A stretch of 64,000 bases of DNA, taken from positions 66,579,912 to 66,643,911 of the forward strand of contig JAYGXS010000004.1 of the NCBI GenBank assembly GCA_036362985.1, in the 5' to 3' direction. Under the pieces are notes generated by a model. It did no database searches. It was not told where the DNA came from and saw only the letters and a program-made list of their open reading frames with translations. Below, one piece after another: positions 11,160-21,903 of the stretch. Source of the stretch: Ligula intestinalis (lineage: Eukaryota; Platyhelminthes; Cestoda; Diphyllobothriidea; Diphyllobothriidae). Both the position numbers and the translations under genes were made by a program. How positions within the stretch are numbered: position 1 is the stretch's first letter; every line of letters starts with the position of its first letter.

Positions 11160-11460
11160 GGCTTTTGGTCATGGTAACTGCGGCGCCGTGACGAAGTTCT
11201 CTTGGGCGCACAGGACCGGTTTGCGTAGCTTTATAGCGGCCCGTTTCTGTCGTAGCCAACATACGTTGTCCAAGCATGACGGCACCCTGTAGATTACTTG
11301 GAAGACCTCCCTGGTATCCACGCAATGGTCTAAGTCTACCAGGTGTGCTAGAATGGAACCGTTAGTATCCTTTATTTGGCCGTTTCGTATCATGCTGGAA
11401 TATGTTCTAGTACTCTTTTGGACAAATGCCAGCCCCTACGACCAATATATCCTGCTAAAC
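11160..11460 (-). pseudogene. PLE GIY-YIG endonuclease fragment (CCHH type)
   Basis: Upstream, one frame gives GYIGRRGWHLSKRVLEHIPA, a clear GIY-YIG start. After a stop and frame change the 74-codon frame (11169-11393) gives SILAHLVDLDHCVDTREVFQ and then ...FVTAPQLP. The histidine-rich LVD..H.VD segment is the hallmark of this PLE subtype and recurs at 27880-28266 and 63250-63550. A frameshift and a stop make it non-functional. Confidence 0.8.
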
Positions 11461-12262
11461 CGGAGCAGGTGAGTGAATATATTCACATAAAGGCGGCTTA
11501 GTCACTCCGTATAGGATAGGAGCAGTCGAGAACGTTACATGGGCGTTGGCTGCTGGGAAGGTGGTTGCTACAGCTCGACTCTTGTGCTTCCTAAGAATTT
11601 TGCTTAGTCCATTCCCTTTAAAGGGGACCTGGATAAATATTCGTTTCTTCTCTGTTGTTAAAACTTAGGGCTTTGGCGGTCTTTCAGCCATCTTTCTTGG
11701 CGCATATTACCTTTAGTTGATAACCGTAAAAATGTAAAGACCAGACAAGAATTTATCGAAAACCAACGTATGTCCGCCAGTTCATCTTCACATTTAGATT
11801 CGTATACCTCCCAATTAATAGATGCTCAGTATAAGCTGCAACGTTCCTCAGCCATAACGAATGTTTCGTGGTATTCTGAGTAACAGTTAGTCAAAAGATT
11901 CTGGTAGACCATAAAGCTATATATTAAAAAGGCATACCGTACTCGAAGATTGATCTCAGTTAGATTTACACGCGTTCGTTAGACACAGCCATGCTCCATG
12001 TTTTACTGCTTGTCAAGAGAACTGTGGTTTTTGGATTTAGACCAAACGCCTGTACCTCTCCGCTCTCTCTCTCTCATACACAGTCAGTTGATATCAGTAA
12101 GGTAATTCGCGCGAGGCAGAATTCAGTACTGACGCAAATCTCAATCGATAGGCAGGTGCCAAACCAGAGCACGCTCACTGCCCGCTCTCGTCTCTAATTG
12201 GCAGGCGTACTGTCGACGCACACTCTCGCAGGTGCCTTAAAATAGACGCGCCGTGTCGCGTA

Positions 12263-13057
12263 ATGACACTTACTTGCTTCATGTGCAGAAACCCACGATT
12301 CATCGTGCCACAGACGGCCGTACAGCGACGTCACATCGCCTTTGGTGTAATCCTCCTCTTCTTCAGCGTTGCCCTCATGATATCAGAGGCGAAGAGACCG
12401 AGTTCTGCCTACACCGGCTATTGGGTCGGTGTGGCGAGTTTTCTGCCGGCCGTTGGGGCCATCATACTGGGAGTAAAACCGAATCGTTATGTGCTGATTG
12501 TGACCTGTGTGATGGATTTTATTGCAGCATTGACCTGCATCTCAGGAGCCATTCTTTCGTTGGTGTTTTTCAGTATTCAAGTCTACGCTGTGGGCTGGCT
12601 CTCGGTCATTCTGACCACCTTTTTGCTCTATCACGCCTTTGCCATATTTGGCGAGCTGGATATTTGTTGTCGACTGGCCATGTTTGAGCTGCCGGAGGAC
12701 ATGCCCGAGGATCCAGAGAGGCGGCACCATGGTGAAAATATGCCCGCGCCGCCAATCGACTTTATCATGCCCAATGAGGTGAGGAAACCGCCCGAGTACG
12801 AACAGTTGTCGGTACGTGGTGAGCCGCCGCTCTACGAAACGGTGACCCCCTTGCCGCCAGCACCCCCAACGCCGGTAGAGCTAACTAATTCGCCTCCGTC
12901 GCCGACGCCGCCACAACAACAACAACCTGTAGAAGATCGTCGAAGGCAGCGTCATGCCAGGCGTTCTCGCAATGTTCCGGTGATGGCGGCGTCGCCAGGC
13001 GAGTCGCGAATACCACCCGTAGCCGAGGAGGCGGAAAACCAGACGCCAGAACTCTAG
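12263..13057 (+). CDS. Four-pass membrane protein with PPxY tail
   Basis: 264 residues, intronless in this window. Four hydrophobic segments lie at about 25-41, 53-71, 76-103 and 107-130. The N-terminus is short and has CFMC (residues 5-8), possible acylation cysteines. The cytoplasm-facing tail (from ~135) is proline-rich and carries two PPxY motifs, PPEY (176-179) and PPLY (188-191), then a QQQQ run and a basic stretch RRRQRHARRSR. PPxY motifs bind WW domains, for example of Nedd4-type ubiquitin ligases, so a trafficking adaptor role is plausible but inferred. The start is the first ATG after an in-frame stop at 12149-12151. The layout recalls small tetraspan families (MARVEL, TMEM255-like), but I cannot name the family. 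AATAAA signals follow at 13605 and 13710. It could be the last exon of a longer gene. Confidence 0.75.
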   Translation: MTLTCFMCRNPRFIVPQTAVQRRHIAFGVILLFFSVALMISEAKRPSSAYTGYWVGVASFLPAVGAIILGVKPNRYVLIVTCVMDFIAALTCISGAILSLVFFSIQVYAVGWLSVILTTFLLYHAFAIFGELDICCRLAMFELPEDMPEDPERRHHGENMPAPPIDFIMPNEVRKPPEYEQLSVRGEPPLYETVTPLPPAPPTPVELTNSPPSPTPPQQQQPVEDRRRQRHARRSRNVPVMAASPGESRIPPVAEEAENQTPEL

Positions 13058-13735
13058 AGTCAGCAGCCCCCACCCCTAAACCAATGTCTTTCGCATTTAT
13101 GAAATCACACTCCTACACTATTTCACACTGAGCTTATGCTCAACTCTTTTGACCATGGATTTCCTGAGACGTGATCCAAAATGACAGAGCTCTGGGATAA
13201 CAGCGTAAACTCTCTGTATTCAGATATGATTGAAACAGTGGAGCAGTGAAGCTCCCCATGTAATGTTTTATTAACTCTGTAAAAATTTTCCGAACCAGTC
13301 ACAGTATAGGCTTATTTTGAGTTGACACTTACCACTTTAAAGTGTTCCTTATTATTAATTTTTCACTCAAGAAACAATATGTTAGGCTTAAATACCTTCA
13401 GTTCGTAGCACTTAGTTAGAGTTAATGGCTGACATGTATATAGTAGAACAAATATTAACTGTTTTGATGGTGCAATCGCAGAAATTGCTTATTAAGTAAC
13501 AAAACTATCTAAGGAGAGCTTATCAGTATTACCAGGATATTATCAAAACCTAAATATCTGTACTACGCGAAAGATGGTAATGCAGAAAATATTCCTTTTA
13601 TCAAAATAAACATGTAGTATACTGTATTTGATTCTCGACAACTATTCAAATGCAAGTTTATTGAAGCTAACTACACAGTAGATACTTAGATGTAAGAAAA
13701 AATAGTATTAATAAAGAATCTTTTTACTAGTTGCA
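13058..13735 (+). promoter_or_regulatory. Probable 3' UTR with two AATAAA signals
   Basis: AATAAA occurs at 13605-13610 and 13710-13715 downstream of the four-pass gene, with no intervening gene. The second signal is repeated at 14981-14986 in the tandem duplicate. Which one is used cannot be told from sequence. Confidence 0.45.
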
Positions 13736-14640
13736 TAAGTTGGTTCCTGCCTAGATGCAAAAGGAGCAATTCTCATTTTACCAACAGTTCCGAAAAACAT
13801 GTGTCCGTGATTGAGGCTTAATTTGGTGATAACTAACACCCCTCCTTAACTAATACTCTTTAAATCTCTTGCCCTGCGCAAACACAATGATAACCAGTTC
13901 GGGACATAGTCATCGGATCCCCGCGCGTTTTAAACATCTCTCGGGGCATTTTAGCTTGCAGTAGGAAACCAACTTTTTGTGTATGTTTGTGTACCTCTGA
14001 AATTTTGAAGTGGAGTGGCAAACTACACAGTATGAAAATGTCATGCTGGAAAACCTAATAATCTGTGTCTTAAAACGCAGGCCTACTATGGAAGATTTCT
14101 CGCAGTTTAACGTGCAACATAGTTTTTATCGGGCTGCAAGTTGTGAGATTTCAATGCTTGATTCTACCCTAAATTGCTTGAATTGTGACTTGAAAGAAAA
14201 CACAATTTTATTTTTTTTCCGCGATTACAAAAAAAGTTAATCTTGGTTCTGTTGTCTAAGTGTCAACAGAATCTCACAGAACTCTTAAAGTATGAAAGTT
14301 CTCTTTACTGGCGACCTCATATGCGTGCCTCACTGCTGAATAACTAGAGACTCAACACGAGAACATATTGTTTAACTTGACGACACTGACATCGGCCTGG
14401 ATGTCTGTCGACATCAGATGTAAAATAAGTATATATAAGCTCAAATATTGGTGGCCTTTCAAATATGCTGTTGAGTATGCTGAGTGAAGTTAAAAAAAAG
14501 GCAACATTACCCAAAAAATAAGACATTTCTGTTCTAAACAACAATATTGATGCTAAAATCGGTCAATGCGTAATGGCCTGTGGGGACGGAGAATTGAACT
14601 CGTCGAAAGTTTACAATTCATAGAAGTATACTGGGTAGTA
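13440..14640 (+). repeat. Tandem duplication, unit 1
   Basis: Colinear similarity with 14700-16200: AATAAAG (13710 and 14981), GGAAG.TTTCTCGCAGT (about 14092 and 15380), AAGTGTCA.CAGAA.CTCACAGA (about 14257 and 15484), ACTGACATCGG.CTGGA, and TGAACTCGTC (about 14595 and 16108). The offset is about 1271 bp and rises to about 1513 after a ~240-bp insertion in unit 2. Divergence is high, so the duplication is old. No coding frame is conserved between the units. Confidence 0.7.
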
Positions 14641-14689
14641 AAAGTTATAGGGGCAATTTTCGGTCCTCTGAACACTTGTCTTACGACTA

Positions 14690-16200
14690 ACCCTGTCGTA
14701 AATATAAAAATACCGAATTAATTATACCAGATAAGGATAACTTATAAGTATTACCAGAGTATTATATAACCCAAAAATTAATATCTGATATGCATACTAA
14801 ATTATATACTTTACTTATTCAATGAATAAAATATTCATTTTTTCATGTAGCGACAGCACATTAAAATAAGCATCTTGTCTGCTGTGACCTATCCGATGCA
14901 ACAATTAAAAAGCACTTTTAATGAATTGATCTACACATTAGACATATATTTATACTAAGATGCATCAAAAAAATTGCATAAATAAAGAAGCTTTTACTAA
15001 GTTAGATCGTTTAGATATTTTTTTGAATGCCCATGCCCTCGCCACATGCAAAAGAATAAGCTTTCATTTTACCATTTATTCTGTGATACATACGCCTGTA
15101 TGGTGATAGTTATAACCTTTTTTTTCTAATAATCTTTCAATGTGTTTCCCAATATTACTCGCATACACGTTCGGGAGACCGTTCTCTGTGCTCCACGCGT
15201 TTCAAATATTTCTGGTGACATTTTAACTTGGAGTGGAAAATATATTTTAGCGTGTTCTTTTTGACTTGCGTTGATGTCCGTGCTTTTCTGTTTAAAGGCT
15301 TCGTAGCATAAGAATGTTTTGCTAGAAAATGCAATAGGCCCTGTTTTGAAACAATTCTGAAATAATACTTGACACCTACAAATGGAAGCTTTCTCGCAGT
15401 CTTACCTACAGCATTCGTTGTATCGGGCTGCACTTATTATTTTTTGTCACAATTACAAAAATATTATTTTAATTATGTTGTGTAAGTGTCAGCAGAACCT
15501 CACAGAGCCCTTAAAATACGAACTCTATTACAGAATAATTGGATATTAAACTTGATAACATTTTGGTTAAGTTGAACTTACTGACATCGGTCTGGACGTT
15601 TTTTGCGTGTGGTCAGGTCAGGTCAGGTCAGGTTTTTATTGAGGTAAATATAGGTAAATACTTTTGAACTCCCTATTGGTACAGTTTTTCACTGCATTTG
15701 ATCTGCAGAACAGTTCAGAACAGTGGCGTTGCCCGAAATTTGAGGGCCGACAGTGAAAAAACACCTTAGGCATTGTTCAGAAGTCTAGGGGTTTGAATAC
15801 CATTTGAGAGATTTAAGGAGAAAAACTGTCGCCCGGGGGAGGGGGGTGCAGAGTATATTCAAAGTTGATGGGCTGTGCTAAGAGTGTTTGAAGCATGTCA
15901 GGGAGAGTCCATCGCGGTTTTCGCCATAATACCAAGGGTCCCACGAAGAGAAGGTTGCGAAGGTTGGTGTTTCAATTAAACTCGTAAGTACGTTAAGCGA
16001 AGTAAAATAATCGGCAAAATTAACCGAACAGTAACCAATTTCTGTTATAGACATAAATATTTATCATAAAACCGGTCATTACATAGGTGCCCACGTGGAG
16101 AGAAAACTGAACTCGTCCATAGCTTACAAACCATGGAAGTATGCTGGCTAGTTAAAGTTATAGGGTCTATTTTCTGCCCTCTGAGCACTTGAACTACAAC
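14690..16200 (+). repeat. Tandem duplication, unit 2
   Basis: The second copy of the gene's downstream flank. It is interrupted at about 15608-15850 by a LINE-like 3' end. A 92-codon minus-strand frame (15155-15433) is not matched by a frame in unit 1 and is not supported as a gene. Confidence 0.7.
15608..15700 (-). repeat. LINE/SINE 3' end with pentamer tail
   Basis: On the minus strand the repeat ends in a (TGACC)n pentamer tail, GGTCAGGTCAGGTCAGG on the plus strand at 15613-15632. The body GTACCAA..GGGAGTTCAAA matches 46430-46495, which ends in a TTGACTTGACTTGACT tail. Pentamer-tailed 3' ends are typical of RTE/CR1-type LINEs or SINEs that use them. Confidence 0.55.
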
Positions 16201-16795
16201 TCATTCTGTTGTGAAGAAAAAAATAGTGAAGTTGCCATGTAGTCGAGCATGACCGAAGTTAGACTTGAAATCGATGTACGCTGAACGGATGTAGTCTGGC
16301 TATAACTTATCAGTTTAGAGTGCATATTTTCTAATTTGGTAGGAATGTTTATTTCGTTGTTATATATGTCATCTTTTAGTCAATATTTAGTAATTAAGAA
16401 GTAGTTTTATGCTTATTCGCATAAATCAGTTTCACATTTTTATTTGTGTAGACTTTGCATAATTTCTTTGATTACATGTAGTGAATTATAATATGCTACG
16501 CAAGATTATTTTTTTAATCAAATAGCGTTTCCCTTCGAAAATTTAGTCTTTAGCTGTCCCTAACACTTGCACAGTCTGGGTTTTAAAGGCGCTTACATGC
16601 ACTTTTTCTCGGAAAAGAAAACGTGGGACTGTTTAGCACAAAACAGATACCGTTTACGATAAACATGAAGATTGTAAAATTGGATTTTAGGCTCGCAAGT
16701 GGATTAAAATGTCGGCCATGCGATAACTCATTAACTTTCGAGTGTGGTTCCTTGCACTTACAAGCGTCTTTTAGGTGTAAACACGATGTTGATTG
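16201..16795. other. No gene seen
   Basis: AT-rich sequence after the duplicated unit. A minus-strand frame (16583-16879) runs into the hammerhead micro-element and is not a gene. Confidence 0.5.
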
Positions 16796-16907
16796 AGAAG
16801 AAGACGACTCGATCGCTGGGGCAATAGTTTTATTTGCCTGACGTTTCAACATCCGTCGCCGATTCATCATCAGAGACATTAGTAGAAAACGATAGCAGAA
16901 AAGTGTT
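16796..16907 (-). mobile_element. 112-bp hammerhead micro-element with 11-bp target duplication
   Basis: The element is flanked by exact copies of GATGTTGATTG at 16785-16795 and 16908-16918. The minus strand carries GTCT, CTGATGA, a weak helix II (ATC/GAT), GAAACGTC, then AGGC, so GTCT/AGGC can form helix I. The element starts CTTTTCTGCTA and ends CGTCTTCTTCT, and both ends are shared with the insertion at 61521-61646. It encodes no protein. It looks like a minimal non-autonomous ribozyme retroelement. Confidence 0.65.
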
Positions 16908-16918
16908 GATGTTGATTG

Positions 16919-19120
16919 TCCTCCATCAGATGTCTTAAAGCAGACGGCTCAACAGTTGGAGTTTATCGGGCAAGAGTAGTCCTTGCAACCCAAAATTCTT
17001 TAAGAGACCAGCGCTCCTGGACAAGGGCTCCTCCCAGACATCGTTAATGGCACCTGTGACTCTTTCCAAGCATTTTCGTGATGTAGTGTAGCCTCAGGTA
17101 CAAAACGTTTGGGTAACGAGGGAGCCGCTAGCGGAAAAATTTTTTCACCTGAACAACTTCCATTCAGCTAATGAAGTGACAGTGTGGGAGTGCCTGTGCT
17201 CGCCGTGGAGTCTTGCCCCTTGGGCGTGGGTCCTCAGTCGTCTACAGCCAACCAGTGAAGTGATGCAATTTGATTGGATACATTTTGCAGGACAAGCATC
17301 TCACATGACGAGCTCGGTATCGGTACGGATAAAACCCGCTTTAGTGTACGTGGGAGTTGCTAAGGAAGAGATTACGCTGCACCTAAGCCATGCTCTTAAA
17401 TTTCTTTTCCCAAAATGAGTTTTTTAGCTGAAGGTCAGTAACCAAATTACGCACGCAGACAGCACGAAGAAACGAAGCAGAAAAACTCGATACTCGTATG
17501 TTAAAAAACCTGGGAGGCTGATATTGAACTCAGTTGGATGTTTTTGGAGCAGAATATTTATCATGTGACAACAGAAAACAATCGTTTCAATTGACTTTGA
17601 CTTGACTTGAGAACCGGTGTTATAAACCTGGAACAGTACTTTTGCTCACATGAAACCGATTATCTTATCAGCATGGGTTAAATCACATGCAAAGATGAAG
17701 GCTAATATGCCCTTTGTGGTTCCTTACATTGTAAATATGAAAAAAACTCAGGGAAATTTCAGCAATTTGTCTTCAGACATAATCATAAGACAAGAAATTT
17801 TTTCACAAAAAGATTATCAAGTGATGTTTTTATACCAAGTCCTCAGCTAATATGCTCAGTTTATCACCATTTCTACCAGAAACAGGTTCATAACTGTAAC
17901 GTATTTATTACTATATTGATATACTAAGATTTGTACATGATTAACGAAATGGAATTACATGTGGGATGATCGATAAAAACCGTCCTAATGCTAATAAAAA
18001 TGTTGGAAACAGTTCCAAATAAATTCGAAAATTTCGAAAACTTTTGACTGTTGCAATTGGAGTACATTTTTCTCTACAAAGGTGCCAGATTTAATTCCAT
18101 CTAGAAGCGGCCTTGGGCCTGCTGGAAATCTGGCATATATGTTGCGATATCCTACGAAAACATTGATTGGTATGAATTTGTTCACTTAAGCAGAGCTTTG
18201 AGAACGGTTTAATACTCCATGGGTAAGTTTGACTTAACAGTGAACAGAGCAAATTGCTTTGTACGCCAACTTTAAGACAGTCAGTTGTCTATGTGAAAGT
18301 GAACAGTTGCTCAAAATTTCAATTTCTACCACTTACACTTTTGTCTTAGGTGTGTACTTTTCGTAAGCGAATGTGTCATCTGTGTAGTCAGGCTAAGAGC
18401 GTGGAACAATTCACCACGTGGCAGTGATGTGGTCTAGCATAAAAGTGAATTATAAGACTAGCTGGCCTGTGTCGTGAAGCCAGACAGTAAAATAATTATC
18501 ACTGAATGCGTAAACATTTAATGGCAGAAGAAGGGAAGGTATATTTCAAATTCCTTTGAATAAACATTGTCAACATGTGTTAAACGAAGCCTCTCTGACA
18601 CAGTAAAAAATAGCATTTCAGAGCACAATGAACCCAAACATTCCACTAGTTATTTTTTGGGAGCTCTCTAAAAGATAACCGCATAAATTGAAAACCGTGA
18701 CCTAAATTAAGTACTCTTGGCGCTTTGTAAAGTCTGGCAATCAAAGAACAGAATGGTTTCAATAAGCTCCGTAAAATGAAAATTGCCATACGTTTGTGGC
18801 GCAGCATGTATGTAAACGCAAGTCAGAAATTTTGAGAAGCCATGCTTTGACGTATAGTTGAAGTATTACCTAAAACATGCTGCGAAAGCATGTTTGCGAA
18901 TTTTATTTCCTTCTAATAGTGTTTCTTACAATATAATTTTAACTGTTTTGGTGTATAGAGGTTTGCAGATCATATCTGCGGATAAGTTTTATTGCAATTG
19001 TTTTAGAAAAAGTGAACGAAAACCGTTCTTTATATCGGTAATAAGTCAAAATAATGAATATACATATGCTTAGTGTTAGATAGGCGTAAACTGATCAATT
19101 AGAGGACATACTCGTACATC
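16919..19120. other. No gene seen
   Basis: There are open frames of 60-80 codons (17176-17418, 17650-17850, 17991-18185, 18858-19073), none with a recognisable motif. A TTGACTTTGACTTGACTTGA microsatellite sits at 17589-17611, like the pentamer LINE tails elsewhere. Confidence 0.5.
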
Positions 19121-19480
19121 CATTGTGCTTCTTGAGCCTACACGGAAGGGTGGCTGACCATAAAGGCAGAAAGACATTATCCTTAGCCGCCTTGCGGTGT
19201 AGGCTCGAGTTAGAGCTCCAAAGGCACCATGGACGGAGGAGTGTGTCCTCTAACTGATCGGTGTTCGCCTATCCGCCACTGTATATTCCCGGGCAAAAAC
19301 TGACAAGACAGCGAACCCATGGCGCCGTGGTTAGAGTGGTGTTCTTCTTACTAACATGGTCTCGGACTCGAAACGCAAACAGGACACCAAATTCTGGGGC
19401 AACACTTAATTTAGGTATAACTATCTGACGAGGGCTAATAAGCCACAAGTGGCCATCCTAGTTTCCCTTGGCTTTGTCAG
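19120..19480 (+). repeat. Dispersed repeat with tRNA-like and hammerhead-like parts
   Basis: GTAGGCTCGAG.T.GGCTCCAAAGGCACCA and the following GGTGTT.GC.TATC block recur at 31695-31780. A tRNA-like stretch lies at about 19320-19380 (A-box-like TGGTTAGAGTGG, B-box-like GGACTCGAAAC). CTGACGA at 19425-19431 is followed by GGGC-TAATAA-GCC and GGCCATCC, the class 3 hammerhead layout seen better at 31600-31645. Here GAAA has become CAAG. Confidence 0.5.
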
Positions 19481-19638
19481 TGATACACTTCTGTATATAT
19501 ATATACTTACTACCTCCTGGAGACCAAATATGGCCGGCAACGAGCGGGTAGGTCAAAGTTCACACATCCAAAACCGATATAATTTGAGGCAAACGGTAAG
19601 GCGGACTAACTCAAGACCACCAGACTCAGCTACCAAAA

Positions 19639-19681
19639 AACTCTGACGATGGTAGCAAAACGTTTTTCGAAACGTCAGTTC
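19639..19681 (+). ncRNA. Hammerhead ribozyme candidate
   Basis: CTGACGA (19643-19649), an AAAACG/CGTTTT hairpin-capable stretch, then GAAACGTC (19669-19676) flanked by AACT and AGTT, a perfect 4-bp helix I. All core positions of CUGANGA...GAAA are kept. Helix II is not flush with the core, so activity is uncertain. A related decayed motif lies on the minus strand near 19862-19900. Confidence 0.5.
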
Positions 19682-19951
19682 AAATATAATTTGGTCCATG
19701 AACCCGCCCTTCTTCCTCCTTACCTTTTGGAGATGATGAACGCCATAACATATCTGGACCCCAAATCTTTCGGCAGTTAAAACTTACTATTGTGAATAGT
19801 CGTGGCCCAGGTTATTGCATAAAAGGCGGGAAAACGCTCTCTGGAACAGTATTATATTTGCCCGACGTTTCGAACTCATTGTCAAGGAATCAAAAATGTA
19901 CAGCTAGCTGTGTATTTAGCTCAAGTCTGCCGAGAATGACCTTCAGATCTA

Positions 19952-20245
19952 CTATTGATTTTTTTCGCGCAATGCGAGGTAGGCATTAGGAAGCTCGACA
20001 TGCCTGCGTGCGAGTGCCATGCCTCCTGCAAAAGGCGTGAGATTCGGTCGTCCGACTGACCCAGTATTCGCACGTGTTTGAAATTGAAGCTGTGCCCTGG
20101 CATGGATGCGTGAGCGGCTAGTAAAAAGGAATTTCATTCCGTCGCACGGTGAGTTCGTGCTGGTGGATTCTCGTAAGAACACGTTTGCCGGATTCATCAA
20201 CGTAATTGGCTTGACCACAAAGGCAGTTGATGCGGTACATGACAC
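19952..20245 (-). pseudogene. PLE nuclease-region remnant
   Basis: Across frames on the minus strand one reads VLTRIHQHELTVRRNE, matching the LxTRLHEHQLAVRR segment of the GIY-YIG domain, then scattered matches to the rest of the tail. It has many stops and shifts. The hammerhead-like motif at 19862-19900 lies downstream on the same strand. Confidence 0.5.
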
Positions 20246-20289
20246 CGGACTTTGGTTAACGGCTACTGGGTCCTCAGGCCCCGCTAGAT

Positions 20290-20658
20290 TGTTAGGTTAA
20301 AAACAAATTTAATTCTACGTAAGAAGGAACAGCAAGCAATTTGACGCAGACCGAAACCTGCGGGACGGAAGAAAGTTCATTTGTGTGAACAGCTACAGGT
20401 TCAAAATAAAGGGTGTCATATTACTAGCTCTGCAGCGAAACACGTTCCTGCACATAGCACTTTCTTTGGCGAGAGACTGGTCTCCCTTTAAAATCTAATT
20501 TTAAAACCACATGGAGGAGGTGATTCACTGTAGCTTGCTCGCAAGGTGGTTAAGCAAGGCCTGCTTATTTACTTGTGTAGGATGATAAATTAATTCTCTA
20601 CCGCGAATAGTGTAATGAACCTTAATTCGTGAATCCTGGCAGAGAGATGGCTTCTTCT
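20290..20658. other. No gene seen
   Basis: No recognisable frame or repeat between the PLE remnant and the MITE fragment. Confidence 0.5.
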
Positions 20659-21015
20659 GGCAAAAGTAGCTTTTGTAGTCCTACTCATTAATCCCTACAA
20701 CCTGCATACTTTCCTTCGAAAACGGTGTTTATCGGGTTTTAGGGGCGCGAAATTAGGACGCGCAGTGGAATACACTCTAAAAAATGCTGAATGCACTTTT
20801 ATTTTATTGTAATGAGAACTTTTGTTGATTTGTGTCTGTAGATTTTCCTAATTTGTATTGCTATTTAACTTATTGCGGAAAAACCCGATTATCAAACTGC
20901 AGGTTTCTTGAATTTCCCGAAAAATTGAAATGGTGGTTAGGTGGTCGTCTACTACAACTAACCTGAGGCCTAAATAACCGTTCTGGAGTTAGATTAGTAT
21001 ATTCCGCGGCGTAAG
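20659..21015 (-). mobile_element. Merlin-like MITE, truncated
   Basis: It begins GGCAAAAGTAGCTTTTGTAG and matches the reverse complement of the right half of the complete copy at 59242-59817. It stops at 21015, exactly where the composite element's 3' end (21016) begins. The composite may have inserted into or replaced half of this MITE. Confidence 0.7.
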
Positions 21016-21057
21016 TCAGAATAAGAACGAACATTCACCGGTAGGGGTTTATTCTTT

Positions 21058-21103
21058 GTCTGAAGTTTCGGATATTTATCTCGTCTATCCATCTTCAGAG
21101 AGA
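21058..21103 (-). ncRNA. Hammerhead ribozyme candidate, class 4
   Basis: The minus strand has CTGAAGA (21092-21098), one base, helix II GGATA/TATCC, GAAAC (21065-21069), TTC and AGAC. TCT upstream pairs with AGA downstream. The core is complete, unlike in the partner at 5068-5114. It follows the PLE remnant on the same strand. Confidence 0.55.
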
Positions 21104-21175
21104 GAGAACTCCGGCTCCTAGTTCTCGCTATATCCGTTCCTTTTTTTTACGCCTGCGTAGTATACAAATCAAATT

Positions 21176-21903
21176 TTAGCCGCCCTGTGGGGCTCGCATA
21201 TCTAGGTCGTAACCACAGGCAGTCTTAACAGCCTGGTAACCGCCACCCACACTGTGTTTTGCGTTGACCTTGTCTGGAACTGGGTCGTCAGTGTTTATTT
21301 GGTCTTCCCGAGCGCTACTTATCTCTTTCGCCTCGCCCCCTGTTTCGCCTCCCCATGTCTTGCCATAGGCTGCCTGATGGATACGCAGGTTGAGCATAGA
21401 GTTGGTTGCTATTCCCGAATATTCCGCACCGTGACATTCTCCTCATTAGAATTTTATAAGTAAAACATAATGGGCAGGCTAATTTATGTGGCAGTTTACC
21501 GAACAGTTGGTTGACAGGCCTTGACGTGTTATTTTCACCTAGGCCCACAATTTCGACAGCATCAAAGTTGAAGACGTGCCCAATCTCTGCAACAGGAGAT
21601 GCTACCTCCGACTTTGGATCCAGCTTTCTTACCACCAGTTGATGCTCATGCAACTGCGTTTCTAGCTGCAGCTGATTTCTCCAACGTAGTTGCACATCAC
21701 ACAACTGCATTAAAGTCGGTAGACAACGCGTGATTTTTCCTGTTTCTGGATAAAGTCTTTCGCCGCATTACTTGTTGCCGAATTGTGCCGGCGGGCCTGT
21801 CGGCCAATCGCATTACGAGATGCGTGAGGGATCTAGCCACTGTTTCGGAGATCCTTTTCGTGCACAGGGTGCTCAGCCACGGCTCCAATGGGTGACTATC
21901 CAA
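21176..21903 (-). pseudogene. PLE 3' remnant, right arm
   Basis: Frames 21697-21903, 21315-21710 and 21176-21397 correspond one to one to the left-arm frames at 4283-4995. LHEHQLVVRKLDPKSE and HVFNFDAVEIVGLGEN mark the GIY-YIG core. Here the middle and last frames are fused into a 131-codon frame by loss of a stop, so it is slightly less decayed than its partner. Confidence 0.7.

Noticed and set aside
12253..12687. 144-codon frame overlapping the four-pass gene
   Set aside because: Shadow in another phase of the supported gene, without membrane segments or motifs of its own.
15608..15640. Telomeric array (GGTCA)n
   Set aside because: Only four pentamers and attached to a LINE-like body; it is a retroelement tail.
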